From Rutstroemia sp. NJR-2017a BVV2 (taxonomy: Eukaryota; Ascomycota; Leotiomycetes; Helotiales; Rutstroemiaceae), in contig NJPS01000040.1 in the NCBI GenBank assembly GCA_002946415.1, forward strand, positions 170,072-234,071: DNA of 64,000 bases. The letters run 5' to 3'. Positions 1 to 13,556 of this stretch are shown here, piece by piece. The position numbers were made by a program, and so were the translations under genes. The first letter of the stretch is position 1; every line of letters begins with the position of its first letter. Under the pieces are notes generated by a model, which saw only the letters and a list, made by a program, of their open reading frames with translations, was not told where the DNA came from and made no database searches.

Positions 1-934
<934 letters not shown>

Positions 935-3083
935 GACTATGGACTGAAATGTGCAGAATGAAAGGATAAGAGAGATATGTTTGATAAGGGTGTACAGAAA
1001 TTACTTGATGCAGTAGGAGAATCAGGAAATAGCGATTCAAAAACAAGGGGGAAGCAAATACCTTTAAAATACACATTCTTACATTGTATCCTCGCCATTT
1101 TGAGATCGGGAACTTGAGCGGCACTTACTGCGGCGCCGTCAGGGTTGGATCTGGAGTAAAATTGATTACCTTGATCCAATCCCGACGGATCGAAAGCGGA
1201 CTAGAACCAGCTAGCTCGGCGTAGTGAAGTAACGGTACGAGCTACGGCAAGTTCATGTGTCTGAGGTAATGCGGGGAAAGCTGGCCGGTGGTGGCCCTTG
1301 AACCAATCAAGATACTCATATTGATTGTCATCATCGTAACCTACCTCCGGCTTCAATATTCGGTAGAAAAGTTGCGATGATTTAGAGTGGACGCGGTGGG
1401 GCCGCCCTTTTATTTGCTGCTTTCCCGGTTTTCTTCGCCTGCCGTAGAAGCCTTCCTTCGTCCGTCACCAGCATCGAGAGCCCGGTTACTTCGTACAGTA
1501 ATGCGATTATACGAAGGAATCTGCATCTCAGCCAAGCATTTTCTAACCTCAAGGCCTCGGAGAAGGCTCGGTGTGCAAGCAGCCCTGTAGTGTCACTCTC
1601 CTGAACTCCATCGATGACCACCTGTCAAGTTCCGACATCCGACTGAGACTGCGGGTTCCCCACGGATACAGGGCGGATCTGTGGGGCTGTGTCTTCCGTC
1701 CAGTCGATTTATTACTGTCTGGCAAGCCATGATGGCACAAAGACCCTGAGCATATCTGGAGTCTTCCGAGGTTTTTTGGGCCTCACCAACGCGTGGGATC
1801 TTTTGACGCGTTAGAGGACATCTTTTCGCGCGCACGTGTCTCTCAGAACAAACACGTGCATCAAATCCGCCGCTTAGATCACAGTGTGTTAGTCTCGGAA
1901 CACACTAAGTTCTATGAATGTAACGTGATTGCAAAATTCAATGTCTGATTCAAGTGTGGGCATGAAGCTGGACGAGTTTCGTCTAGTTGTGGTTGGTTGA
2001 GATGGAAAGAGTTGGGGTATGTTGGTCGGCGACGAAGTGAATACGGGAGATTGGCCTCGTTAAGAGAGAGACGGCGAGCCATATTGTAGTGCTCCGATGC
2101 TCCCAGTCTCCCACTCATCATTGTGGGATTGTTGCGCTAGACAAGCAATGGGAGAAAAGCTCGGAATCAAAGGTGAAGAACTAAGTATATTATTTGATGC
2201 TTTCAGTGTGGTGTTTTGGCATGGTTACTATGGTATGCTCTGCTTTTGTTGGAGGGCAGTGAGGTGAGTGAGGGAATCAGTCGTCCCTTCCTCGTATGGG
2301 ACCTTCCCTACGACCCTCTCCGAACTTCATTATACTAAATACATCCAATCTCATTTGTAATCCATTGTCCATTGTGGTGGAATCAATCAATCTCATTTTG
2401 TTTTTTGGCCATCTTTTCACATCTGGCGTGCAGTAGCCATCTCTTCAACTTCCATCCTTCCCACACTCTTGGAAGTCATTTCTTCGAAATCACCACCCGT
2501 TAACCATCTGATCACATACAATGCCATAAGGAAGTCGGCCCAAGAGGAAACATCGAGGAGAAACGTCTTGCATAGATGTTAATGGCACATCAATTCATCA
2601 CGCAGTCTGTCATTGTATGATAAACATCCTAAAAGGCATCTCACCGCCCTCGCTATCGTTTACCTTGACAAGTGAATTTCGGATGGAGAGACTAGTACTA
2701 CCATCTTATCTGATTTTGTTTATATACCTTGTTGGCCACTTCTTGTTCCCGTCATCAGGCATACTTCTCCAAGAGCAGGAATCAAAATTCATTTGGTCAA
2801 CAATACTGGGTGCGTTGTGTGCGCTTCTTAGCACAGTCTCAGATCACATACAGCAGTCTCAATTCTAGTCATCAAAATTTTCATTTCGGCACATTTTCAT
2901 TTCCAACTTACGACCTGATATAACGCCGTATTCGACGGATCCTACATTGAACCAGACTTGACCGTCTCGGCTTGACATAGACTGCAAATCGACGGATGCT
3001 TTCCTTCGGCTGCTAGATTGCTACGGCCATTACTTGTTCATCATTTATGGCTAGAGGTCCCAGATCTCTTGCACTCGAAAAAG
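935..3083. other. Gene-free interval upstream of two divergent genes
   Basis: No open frame here has a recognisable domain or a believable exon chain. It should hold the promoters of the minus-strand monooxygenase and the plus-strand Ser/Pro-rich gene. The longest ATG frames (for example 1912-2121 minus) are short and match nothing I know. A pyrimidine-rich stretch near 2,410-2,520 is compatible with a fungal leader or promoter. Confidence 0.5.
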
Positions 3084-6000
3084 ATGGCAAGGATGAGTAT
3101 CGAAGAACCATCCGTCAATATCACACTCCCCATTGAGGGGTACTCAGCGCATCCGATCCTAGGAAATTTCTATCTCCCAGTAGAAGTCGAGGATGGACGC
3201 AAGGCTTCAGGTATACACAACTTAGCTCGCGAGGGCTGGAGTGAGGAAAGTGAGTTAAGCTTGTTGAAGCTCAATGGGCTGAGGTTCTAAGCTGAAATTC
3301 TCCAGAATGTCGAAACTACCTTGTGCGACTATGTGCCGATGGTAAGTTACTGCCCTAGCCTATTTATTTTCCTCCTTACCTCCTATGCGGAGGATGTCTT
3401 CATCTTCTCGAAAGGCTAGGAACAAGCAGAGTTGATGTTTTACCTACTTGTGATATGTGTATTGACGTGAAGTATATCAGTACCTCGAAATCTGCCTTAC
3501 AAGGATGGGCTGCGGATATTACACCCTCGATTGCAAGAGAGGTTCGGCGACGAGAATGTTGATCTAGCATTAGGTGTACTTGAAGAGTTGATTGAGGTTG
3601 AAGAATTACCGCCTTTCCCTCCATGCATCTTTCAGCGATGGAAATACGAACATCTTCGGAGACGGGTCAGTCCACGAGCTATGACAATTTAATGATATTT
3701 CTAACAATATACAAGGAGGACTACACCAACCCCCACTGCCCGCATACGACTACAATACAAGCACCTGTTGTACCTACCAAAACACTTCTTGACTATAGAG
3801 AACAGCAAGCACAAAAAAACTTTCTTTATCCCCAACCAAGTCCAAGCGCTATGCCCTCCTATGAGTCTTTGAACTCAAAGATTGCACATCAACCAAGTTG
3901 GCGCATCGAACACAGTGTATTTGTATCGATTGGAGGGAAACAAGCCAGCGTAGCCTATTGCCCGACGCCTGCAGAGCTCCACAAAGGAATGTGGGATCCG
4001 GAATATGGACGTGCAGGCGCTCGTGTCCAAACCGACACAGCTCACATGAACTTGCCAGAATCCACCCACGCACCTGCAGTATCATCGGCCACCATCCCAA
4101 AGTATCTTACTCCAACAAAGGCTCAACTCAAAAATGCGATGAGAGACATTGGAAAGAAAGTGAAGAACCAGATTCAAGATTTTGGGGAATTTTCAAACGG
4201 CCTAGTTCACAGCGGAGTTGAAGCTTCCCCAATCCGCTTGCAGGACTCGGTCTCTCTTAGGACTGGATGTTCCCACAATCATGACAAGGAAGTGTACCTG
4301 ACGAACCACTTTGGAAGACGAAATGTGGAGTTACCAGTAGGAGTAGAGGTTCCGAATGCCAACTTCGCGAGAAAACATCAACTGGTTCCGAAGGGCTTCC
4401 CGGTTCCTGATTACCTCCTTGTATGTCGTAGCCCAACAAGAGATGAAATAGTTGCGAGACTATGCGAAATGGAAATTCAAGAGGCAGTAAATTGTCCTAG
4501 TAAGTTTTTTAAAGGCCATGGTTGTATTTGAGTGTCCCATTAATATTGACAGAGCAAAATCCACTTCAGTTTTTCATGACTAAATGCTCTAGTATTCCTG
4601 CAACACCAAGCGTCTTCTTCGATGGAGGCCTCGACTACAAGTGGGATGATGCTGAATCAATATTAAGCTTGACGAGTGACGATCTTGACACTCAATCGTT
4701 CTGCCAAGATGAGCAGCGACTTCAGTTAACTCGACTTCCGCAAGGGAGCAGTTTTTCTCAAAGATACACAGTGCCTCAAAGTCGACACCGCAGCCCACAA
4801 TCACCCAGAAGAAATGATAGTGCAGATGCCATTAGTGCACATCTATTCGGTAGAAGTTATTGCAGCGCAATCGACAGTGTCTCTGATTCCCGGCCTTTTG
4901 ACGAGAATGATGAGAGTAACGACAGCTTCCTTCATAGAAGTCGCCGCGAAGCTTCATGTGAAGATGAGGACATGATACATGCGTCTGGCCACTCCCGAGT
5001 CTCCAGTTTCCATTCAATGAACGGGATGAAGTCGTCACCTGGAAGTCACCATAACCATACAGAGGCTGAGATCCTATTACCAACTGTCTATGCTCCGCTT
5101 CCCAATTCAAGCAGTAATCACGAGATGCATCCACTTGTACCGGTAATTCCAAAAGAGAACATAGAAAGCTTGTCGAAATCGAAGCAGCAAACAAGCAAAC
5201 CTAACGACGGTGGTATCAGTGTTACGAGTCCATCATGGGAAACACGATATATGGATGCGTTCCATAATTCCCTGGGGAGGTGCGTGAAATGGAGCGAGCC
5301 AGAGCCAGAGGCAGACTTGAATTTGGTCATTGGTCAACTCTCATCCGACACGTACAGCCAACAATCATCTCCCGCCCATTTTGATAAGGCTGTAAAACCT
5401 GTGCATGATATAAAATGGTCTTCGGTAGAACCAGGTGATCTCTTACCTCGTGTCGGCGCTGAACATTTTGGAACTATAAATCATTCGCATGCCAACAAAG
5501 ACCACAGTCGAATGCTGGGTAAGGTAGTTGACGACATGACTGGGCATGTGGAACTTCCATATTCTGAGCTTCACCAAACCAATGGGAGTCATACTTTAGT
5601 AAACGCCACAGCTCCTCCTCGATTACACGAACGTCCATTCCTTCCGTACGGCTGGCGAGAAGACAATCACTCGGTCACCTTTGACAAGCAGACTGAGGAG
5701 CCGCCTAAGGATCTCGTGGAACGGGGCGACGATTTCTCCGAACAAGGGACTCTTAATTTTGATGGAGCAAATGACAATGATTCACCCGGGAATGATTCAA
5801 CAGACGATAACAGAAAACAACAAACGGCTAGCCACAATACGACAAACAATAGCTTTAATTGTAACAATAGCAAAAATTCACCCCAGAATAACAGAGACGC
5901 AAGGAAACTTCTAATGGCGCTCAATAATGGTCACCTTCCAACCATTTCTCCTCCAGAACCTCTACTTATTCGAAAACAACCAAGCCAAATCCGTGTCAGA

Positions 6001-8018
6001 GCTGGAGCAGAACGTCAAAACGACAATATCTCTCACACAGACACGCATTATCCTCCTCGCACCTCTTCCATCGCCAAATACGAATCTTCGCAAGCCGAAA
6101 ATAAACCTGACATATCCTTGCGAGAAGTCCGATCCAACTCTCCAATTGGACGTTCCACAATATCCAGCTCCCGTGGTACAGTCTTCTCGCGAGCAACAAG
6201 TGAGCGCCCAGCGACCGTTACAACCACACACTCAACTGTATCTGAGATCAAAGGGTACTATTATTCTGGATCTTCCGGTGGATTTCTAGGCGATTTCGTC
6301 CCGGTTGGAAGCCCTGCCTCTGTCTACTCACCCCAACCACAACTGCCTGGAAAAATGACTGAAAATGCGTAAGTTGCATCTCATGCGTGTGGATGAATTT
6401 GTTCCTAACTTGCCCGCAGTAATTCTGATACCCGCAAGGCCGCGCCATTGAAAGAGCTGTATAGATTCGAGCCAGAAACGCCTACTTGCCTGAACGCATC
6501 ACCCCAAACTACTTTTTCAGATTTTATAGAAAGCCGCGATTCAAGACCTGTATCATCGCCAAACTTCGGTCACACAAAACATCTGAGCCCAATCTTATAT
6601 ACCTCGTCGCATCTCGCACGCCCTGGACTTCAACGTAGTGGATCATCCCCAAGCGTATCGCCGATGCGTTTCGCAGGCCGAGATCTGTGTCCCAGTCCTG
6701 AGTCTTTCGAGTATTATGTTGATCCTGATTCTCCTTCGCCCATCATGAAGAGCTCATACAATACACAAAGCTCAGTCCGCCGTGGCCGGGCTGCTACCCT
6801 TGCATCTCAATATCCTATGCGTAGAGAGTCTCCGGAGCGTTTCCAGCATGCATCAAGCTCGCCCGTCCGTCAGCTTACTGGCGATATTTACCAACGACCT
6901 TCCCGTTCACCAGTTCGCCAAGCCGAGAAAAACCATGGACATCGTCCCGTTATTGCGACTCATACTCCTACGGGAGCTAAAATGATTTCTAATCAGCATA
7001 ATAAATCTTTTTCGAGCTCAGACTCCAGCATAATCAACCGCGCCATGACTCGGTCGCCGTCAAAGACTCTTGTTGACGTCTTCGAGCAAGATGAAACTGC
7101 CACCGAAAGTCCAGTTCTCCCTCCAGTTTCTCCAAAGAAAAGATCGCGCTCGCCCATGAAGAAAATGTTTGGAGAGCATGGCTGGCTTGGATCATCGCCA
7201 AACGAGATTATGCTTCCGCAGATCCAAGCTACGAGGTCCGCTCGAAAACTCGAGAAACCTAGAAAAGCCGGCATGATGGAAAAAATCAAAAGCAAGATCG
7301 AAGAACTTGTAAGTCTATTGCTCATGCAGGTCCTCTCACTTTCGCTGACGTACCTTAGACAGAGAAGGCAGATGCGAGAAACACGGACAAGAATAAAGTA
7401 TCTGTCCTATCCATCTCGATCTCTCCCTTTGAGCAGGCAAGATATTTGGTTGAGCTGGAACTTATGATCGTCCATACCGCCAACACGTTTCTCATGACTC
7501 AATTTAGCCAGGGTCGCATGTCGATCGATACGATCAAGAAGACGGTAGATACATGGAAGAACAAAGGTCGGCCGGCAGTGGTAGAGTTCATGTACGACCA
7601 AGCTACGCAGAGAGATCTTGTCGCCGTCAATCAGTTTAACGTCCGATTCCACGGCGAGAAACTTGGCGATGATGTCCGTATTGCATCGATGCTCTACAAT
7701 TGGAAACAAGTTGCATCCCTAATGGCTGTTCGCACGTTCTGTAACGCAGATACGGTGCTCTTGAAGCTCTTGTTCGATATTGAGCAGATTTTGGAGCTTA
7801 TTGGAGCAACAGACTCAATCATGCTTCGTCTCCAACAGCTTCGAGTGTCTATCAACGAGACTATTCGTATTGCCAAACTTGGGAAGACACGTCGCGAAGC
7901 AACGAATGGTCATGAGATGCCATGGGATCCCCATAAATCGACGAGTACTTCTCGCAGTGTATTCGCTGAGGATCCATACGGAGGGATGAAGCTTGTTCCG
8001 GATTCTTATGTGGAATGA
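3084..8018 (+). CDS. Large Ser/Pro-rich conserved-type fungal protein of unknown function (7 exons, 1,498 aa)
   Basis: I do not recognise a named family. Exons: 3084-3210, 3306-3341, 3481-3665, 3716-4499, 4553-6368, 6420-7308, 7359-8018; every junction has GT...AG and the sum is 1,499 codons including stop. The ATG at 3084 (A at -3, G at +4) is the first in the frame. Residues about 1-120 form an ordered, charged N-terminus ending in KYEHLRRR. Then come about 900 residues of low-complexity, Ser/Pro/Asn-rich, probably disordered sequence. Around residues 1,000-1,250 there are repeated SSPVRQ, SRSPVRQ and RSRSPMKK motifs, which look like proline-directed and basic phosphorylation sites. The last ~220 residues (from TEKADARN) are ordered and predicted helical, ending MKLVPDSYVE. 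I infer a scaffold or regulatory protein with a conserved C-terminal helical domain; no catalytic motif is visible. Confidence 0.85.
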
Positions 8019-9488
8019 AGTCTTACTTCCCAACCTGTAACGCATCCTGTACAAGTTCTCTCCACAGCTTTTGGTGCTTAACTACTCCTCCTCTGACACG
8101 ACTTGACCTGAGCACCGAAAATGGATCGGCAGTTGCAGACCGGAAGGCATCAGAAGAGGGAGAGAGTTGTGTTACAGAATTGAATTTTATTTTAAAAGCC
8201 GAAAACAGGAAAACGATGATGCGTAAGTGGATTGTATCTTTGGACAGGGTCGACATCTTACAAACCTCACTCAGGACTTCTAAGAGGGTTTTCGGGTCAG
8301 TAGGCTGGCTACTGGACGCCAAATGAATATTTCCATCTCCTTTTCTGGATCCCGTCGCCGTACATGCTCTTTGTTCAACTGCATGATAAAATGGTCGGAC
8401 CTTGTTCACTTGAATTTGCTGAGAAATGCTTCATTTTGGCCATGCTTTCTTTTACTTCGCATTGCACATACAATCAATTCTAGGGCCTGAGTCTCGAAGA
8501 TTATCTGCCTGCGGTAACGGCCTGCCTATGATGGATGGTAAGCAGGAGGCATGTATGTAGTGTGGTAAAAAGAAGTTTGCATTAGCTAGATGAATAGACC
8601 AACCAAAAAAGCCAGACGGAAAGTTTAAGAGATCTTAACTATGCGAGTGAGTATGTAGACGATGAGCTAAAAACCGTAGAGAGGTGCACAGGGCGATCTG
8701 TTCATCCCCGTATTTCCATGTCCACTCCACCTGCTCCCTCCCCCATGGCAATGGTATGTAATGGTAATGCAGTGGTACTAACTAGTGTAGTGCGTACGCT
8801 ATGGCTTTCTACCGGTAACGACTCTACTTATAGACGTGGACATGGAACCATGGAACTATTATTCTTGCGATTGCGCTTCTAGAATACCGCTGACTGACCT
8901 CACGCAGCGGAACAATGTCTCTTTTCCAAGATTTCTTGTTCTTGGTGTCTCAGACAGCATGTGACTGTCACTGACTGGTAATCTTACTGGGCCGACCGTA
9001 GCCGACGTCATACCTGAAAGTGCGTTGCTATCTCCAGAAGCGCAGTTGCCTCACGAAATTCAGAAGACCTGCACTTGCACACTTGCACACTCGCACTTGC
9101 AGAGGGAACACGAATACAGTACACACAGTACACACAGTACATACAATATAATACAGTCCAGTGCGGTACAGTAGGTACATCCTTCCATTTCCTCTCTTCT
9201 TGAACGCCTGCCTAATATTGGCAGCGACAACCTACATTGTTGATGGCTTCTAACAACAATCTTTTTCTTCTTCCCTTTTCTCCCATCCATATTCTCTCTT
9301 GACCCCATCATTCTCACGACAGCATTCTTTACGCCTCACTTGAAAAAGTTACACCGCCATCAACATCATTACACTACGATCAACCCTTCCTGGAGTTCTC
9401 TTGGAGGATATCGCATCTGCAGAGCAGAATTCGTTTCTTGTATTCCTAGAATCCTTATAATAAACCAACTTTTTCTTTCCTAAATAAT
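8019..9488. other. Intergenic: 3' region of the Ser/Pro-rich gene and promoter/leader of the DDHD phospholipase gene
   Basis: No protein-coding frame I can support. The right half (about 9,060-9,480) is CA- and CT-rich with short tandem repeats and probably includes the transcription start and 5' leader of the downstream gene. Confidence 0.5.
9071..9142. repeat. Short tandem repeats (CACTTG-type and CAGTACACA-type)
   Basis: Two adjacent microsatellite-like stretches. 9071-9102 repeats a GCACTTGCACA-like unit imperfectly; 9116-9142 repeats ACAGTACAC with about 9-bp period. They lie 400-480 bp before the DDHD start codon, in the likely promoter. Confidence 0.7.
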
Positions 9489-9540
9489 GTAAGTAGGCCG
9501 TAGTTTCGGCTCTTCGCGATACTAACTCTCTGGCTGGCAG
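9489..9540 (+). other. Probable 5'-UTR intron of the DDHD phospholipase gene
   Basis: The sequence has a consensus donor GTAAGT at 9489, an internal ACTAAC branch-point-like motif and an acceptor GGCAG ending at 9540. It removes 52 bp just 9 bp before the start codon at 9550. No coding frame joins across it, so it would be a leader intron. Confidence 0.6.
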
Positions 9541-9549
9541 TACGCAACA

Positions 9550-12500
9550 ATGTCTCAACACGTCCATACATATGGGCCGAACTGCCACCTCGCTCCCCGA
9601 AATGAAGAAGCAACCCAAAAACCTTGCGAAGGAATGCCAGAGATCCGTACGCAGTTCTTCTATTGCTCCTCTCTTACTCTCGACGACCCTCTAGGCGCCG
9701 TCCCACCTCCAACATCCGATTCCAAAGCTGCCAAGCACCCACCCAAACCTTTCTCTCCCAACGACAATGAAGCACTACAAAAAGCATGGGCAGGCTTGGG
9801 TTCCTCTAGGGATAGGCGGAACCATAAACGGACTTTTAAAACCAAAGGCTCGAGTCCTGCAAGCCCAAAACACAAACACGGTTCTAAGAAAGACCCAGAA
9901 ACGAATTCTGAGGCATGTGAGGAGGCACTTGGCTGTAAACATACTGAGCACAAGCCTAGCAAGGACTCTGCTGAACACAAAGATCATAAAGGTCATAAAG
10001 GCAAGAAGAACAACACGGAACCCGTTCCAGTAGCTTGTCCATGCAAGGCAAGTCATTTGTGGTGCCGAAATGCGCCTGGAAAGTGCACCTGCACATCCTG
10101 TCCCAAAGGCCCGGCACACCTTCATATGATGAGCAGCAGCGCACCTGAACCGCTCCATAACCCCAAAAGGAAGTCGCATGAAGCTGAGAATAGTGGCCAT
10201 GGAGAGCAAGAATCCAAGAAAGATGACACTAGCCACAAGAAGACCAAGGACGTGAAGCCCAAGAAGTCCAAATCCAAGTCAAAAGATAAAACTCACAGCA
10301 CGGATGACCAGGAATCTGCTACCCATGGAGAAGCCGATGCCGAACCTGAAAATGCCGAGGAATGCCCTTGCGGTCATTTAGATCATGACACAAGTTCCGA
10401 ATCCGAGGAGGAATACCGCTGTGGCCATTTAGATCATGCATCCGAGCCCGTGCCTACTGATACCAGGGTCCCAAGCTGTTGTGGCGACACCACTGGACAT
10501 ATTCCCACAAACCAGGAATCGGTGGAAGGTTCTGATGTTGGCAAGCCCTCTGGACCATCATCAGCCACTTGGTGTTGCGCAGATTTGGAGAAAGACAATA
10601 GGGGTCACGGGGAAGCTGAGACGACTAAGGGCAAGGGCCACGATCCCAAAGAACCTTGCGTCACTGCGCAAGGTCCAGAGAAAAAGACGGCAGATAAAGG
10701 CAAAGGCACCGAAGCACAATCATCCAAGCCTGGAAAAAAGGCAAAGGGCAAATACAAGCTTTTTGGCAAGCAAACGGTAGAGGATAATCAAACCGATGGC
10801 GCCAATGACGATCCCAGCACAATTGAAGATTTTGGATTGTACGGCCAAGATACCTACGGAGATGTAGATACAGGTCTTTCCACTCTGGACCAAGGAGATG
10901 CGACGAATGACAACCATGACACCGGGTCTCAGGTACTTATGGCTGGTGACGGAAATACCCCCATGAAGACTACTGAACTGGGCACTACTGGCAAACCGTT
11001 CTTGAAGCTTCCTGCCCGCAGCGAAAGTCCCCTGCCTTTGCATGTTCCCATGCACGAACCCGAGCCCACAATAAATCCTCGTAAGACCCACGAGCGTGAT
11101 TCCACGGAGGATTTGGAGGTGGAAGGATGCAAAGCACACAAGAACAAGGAGCAGGTGAATATCCCTGTTGGATATTCTAGGCTCCACGAGGTCAGCCTGC
11201 CGTCGCTACAAATGAAGCCAATCTATTGGTCACCACTTCATGATGTTGCTTCTTGTATCTATGGCACTTGGTTCTACAAGGACAGCATGTACCCCGTTGA
11301 GCCAACGGTCGCCAACCAGCTTGAGATAGGCTACAGGGAGTTGCAGTGCTGGTCCCAGACATGGAAGGATGAACTCAGTTCTGCAATAGAGGTGGGCGCT
11401 GCTGGTGAGGAGAAGATTGCTCATCGTCTTTGGCCAGCAGAGGAAAACCAGAAGGCTTCGAAATCCAACTCTGCTGAACATCTTGTATCTGCTGATCCTT
11501 ACTGTGCTGCTCGCTGTTTCCATGGAGAAGCCGCAGCTGAAGGCAAAGGTGACGAATTGGAGGCTAAGCCGACTCCATCAACTTCAATTGCTAAGAAGTA
11601 TCCCAATTCCCAAGTGATCTACAAGAACGCTTGCGAAGCTTTTATTCTTCGACCCACTCTACAGCCATCTGAATATTACGGACGAAAACCACTTGCGAAG
11701 ATCATGAAAAATATGATCGTTGGCATTCCTGTTGTTCGAGGATTCGACTGGGGCTCTTGGGAAAAACTCCATCCTTCTAAGAAGACTCAGAACACAATCA
11801 AGACTTCTCATAAAACAGGTGTTACCGCTGGCTCCAAGCCTGATTGCTGCCCAGCTTGTCAGGCCCAGGAGAAAGTTCCCGAATATAGTGACCTGTGTCT
11901 AGTTATCCACGGAATTGGTCAAAAACTTTCCGAGCGCATGGAAAGCTTTCATTTCACTCACGCTATCAACGGTTTCCGTACCGAGGTCACTCGTGAACTT
12001 TTCAACCCCGATGTGAAGAAGGTTCTTCGAGAAGACTTATGTGGACTTATGGTGCTACCTGTTAATTGGCGCCAGGATCTTGTCTTCGAGGATGGCGGAC
12101 CTAACAAAGCTGGAGACAAGGATGATTCAGAGTCTACATATACTCTCAACGATATCACACTTCCAACCATACCGGCAGTACGCGGCCTCATTTGCGATGT
12201 TATGTTAGACATTCCATATTATCTGTCCAAGCACAAGCCGAAGATGATCGCCGCTTTGATTGCCGAAGCGAATCGCATCTACCGTCTCTGGTGTAAGAAT
12301 AACCCGGGATTCCACAAGAAAGGTCGCGTGCACCTCATTGCACATTCACTTGGAAGCGTTATGGCCCTCGAAGTGTTGAGCAAGCAGCCAACCAGCATAC
12401 CGGCCGAGCTCTCATGGAGAACAAACACCAAATGTTTTGATTTCAGAACCACCAACTGCTTCCTTGCGGGAAGTCCAGCTTCTTTCTTTCTTCTACTAGA

Positions 12501-13107
12501 TAATGCACATTTGTTGCCCAGAAAGGCGCTGAACAAACCAGGCGCTGAATACGGCGATGATACCCGTGAAGATGTCGTCGGTGAAGTCGGCACCTTTGGT
12601 TGTCTCGCAGTCGACAATATCTACAACATCATGCACATCAACGACCCCATCGCATACCGCCTGAACGCCACCGTCGACGCGCCCTACGCCTCCAGTCTCA
12701 AAGTCGCCGAAGTCCCCAACTCATCCCTCAGCTTCTTCGGCTCCGTCGGCCACGCCATCAAATCCCTCCCAGGCATATCCTCCCCAACCGATCTTGGCGT
12801 CGGACAGCTGCCAAAACCGGCTATGCTCAAGATGCCTTCGCAAGTCGAGATGGCCGTGCATGATTTCTCGGCAGAAGAAATCGCGGAGAAGAAATTCTGT
12901 CTGCTGAATGATAACGGTCAGGTTGATTGGTGTTTGGGCAATAGGGGGGGTATGCTGGATAATCAGTATATCAATATGCTGAGTGCGCATAGTTGTTATT
13001 GGACGCATAGGGATTTTATTAGGATGCTTTGTGTGGAGGTGGGGAGGAAGGCGGGGAGGGATAATACGTTGCCGAATATGAGGGCGGTTAAGAAGAGTCG
13101 GAAGTAG
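9550..13107 (+). CDS. DDHD-domain phospholipase A1-like protein with Lys/His/Cys-rich N-terminal extension
   Basis: A single-exon 1,185-residue protein. The C-terminal half belongs to the intracellular DDHD phospholipase A1 group (yeast YOR022C/Ddl1, mammalian DDHD1/2), which releases fatty acid from glycerophospholipids. Around residues 555-630, GTWFYKDSMYPVEP and GEEKIAHRLWP match the conserved pre-catalytic region. VIHGIGQK lies near residue 785, and the nucleophile motif AHSLGS places the serine at residue 933. DDHD-type acidic/His positions lie in HINDPIAYRLN and MLSAHSCYWTH, near the C-terminus. The first ~530 residues are unusual: highly charged, Lys/His-rich, with Cys clusters (CPCKASHLWCRNAPGKCTC) and a repeated CGHLDH motif at about residues 280-298. 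The start is the first ATG after a leader intron. The enzyme class is confident; substrate and location are not shown by the sequence. Confidence 0.88.
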   Translation: MSQHVHTYGPNCHLAPRNEEATQKPCEGMPEIRTQFFYCSSLTLDDPLGAVPPPTSDSKAAKHPPKPFSPNDNEALQKAWAGLGSSRDRRNHKRTFKTKGSSPASPKHKHGSKKDPETNSEACEEALGCKHTEHKPSKDSAEHKDHKGHKGKKNNTEPVPVACPCKASHLWCRNAPGKCTCTSCPKGPAHLHMMSSSAPEPLHNPKRKSHEAENSGHGEQESKKDDTSHKKTKDVKPKKSKSKSKDKTHSTDDQESATHGEADAEPENAEECPCGHLDHDTSSESEEEYRCGHLDHASEPVPTDTRVPSCCGDTTGHIPTNQESVEGSDVGKPSGPSSATWCCADLEKDNRGHGEAETTKGKGHDPKEPCVTAQGPEKKTADKGKGTEAQSSKPGKKAKGKYKLFGKQTVEDNQTDGANDDPSTIEDFGLYGQDTYGDVDTGLSTLDQGDATNDNHDTGSQVLMAGDGNTPMKTTELGTTGKPFLKLPARSESPLPLHVPMHEPEPTINPRKTHERDSTEDLEVEGCKAHKNKEQVNIPVGYSRLHEVSLPSLQMKPIYWSPLHDVASCIYGTWFYKDSMYPVEPTVANQLEIGYRELQCWSQTWKDELSSAIEVGAAGEEKIAHRLWPAEENQKASKSNSAEHLVSADPYCAARCFHGEAAAEGKGDELEAKPTPSTSIAKKYPNSQVIYKNACEAFILRPTLQPSEYYGRKPLAKIMKNMIVGIPVVRGFDWGSWEKLHPSKKTQNTIKTSHKTGVTAGSKPDCCPACQAQEKVPEYSDLCLVIHGIGQKLSERMESFHFTHAINGFRTEVTRELFNPDVKKVLREDLCGLMVLPVNWRQDLVFEDGGPNKAGDKDDSESTYTLNDITLPTIPAVRGLICDVMLDIPYYLSKHKPKMIAALIAEANRIYRLWCKNNPGFHKKGRVHLIAHSLGSVMALEVLSKQPTSIPAELSWRTNTKCFDFRTTNCFLAGSPASFFLLLDNAHLLPRKALNKPGAEYGDDTREDVVGEVGTFGCLAVDNIYNIMHINDPIAYRLNATVDAPYASSLKVAEVPNSSLSFFGSVGHAIKSLPGISSPTDLGVGQLPKPAMLKMPSQVEMAVHDFSAEEIAEKKFCLLNDNGQVDWCLGNRGGMLDNQYINMLSAHSCYWTHRDFIRMLCVEVGRKAGRDNTLPNMRAVKKSRK

Positions 13108-13556
13108 ATGTGAATGGAGAGCAGGGGTATTTGATTGAGAGTTTCTCTGGTTCTCCCCTATTTTTGGCAGTCTGGGATGCAGATGGGAGTATATTTGGAG
13201 TTTCGGACTGGACTTTGTGTGGTGTATCATGCTGGCACCGCTATTTTTGGCGTGGTTGCTTTGGTTTAAATTGGGTTGGACTGTGTTGAGATTGTGCTTG
13301 CTTGTGCTTTGCGCTTGTTGTTGAGATTGTTAGATTCCTAGATTACCTATGATACCCCCTCTTTTACCTAGATGAGATGAGACAAGAAGAGATAGAGAAA
13401 CAATGATTAATGCAACTACGATTATGTTTATGATATTTTTGGTATTCCGTTGTTGCTGTGTCTGATGATTACTTTTTCTAACCTAACCCTACTATTTTCA
13501 ACGTCTTCTTCCCTCGTATCCTTTTCAATCCGGCTAGTTCATTAGGCATTAAGTCT
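13108..13556. other. Convergent 3' intergenic region
   Basis: This lies between the 3' ends of the DDHD gene (plus) and the first X325-like gene (minus). It is T-rich and AT-leaning, as expected for untranslated 3' sequence, and no gene is seen. Confidence 0.6.

Noticed and set aside
1912..2121. 69-codon minus frame with ATG
   Set aside because: Short, no homology I recognise, no splice partners that extend it convincingly.
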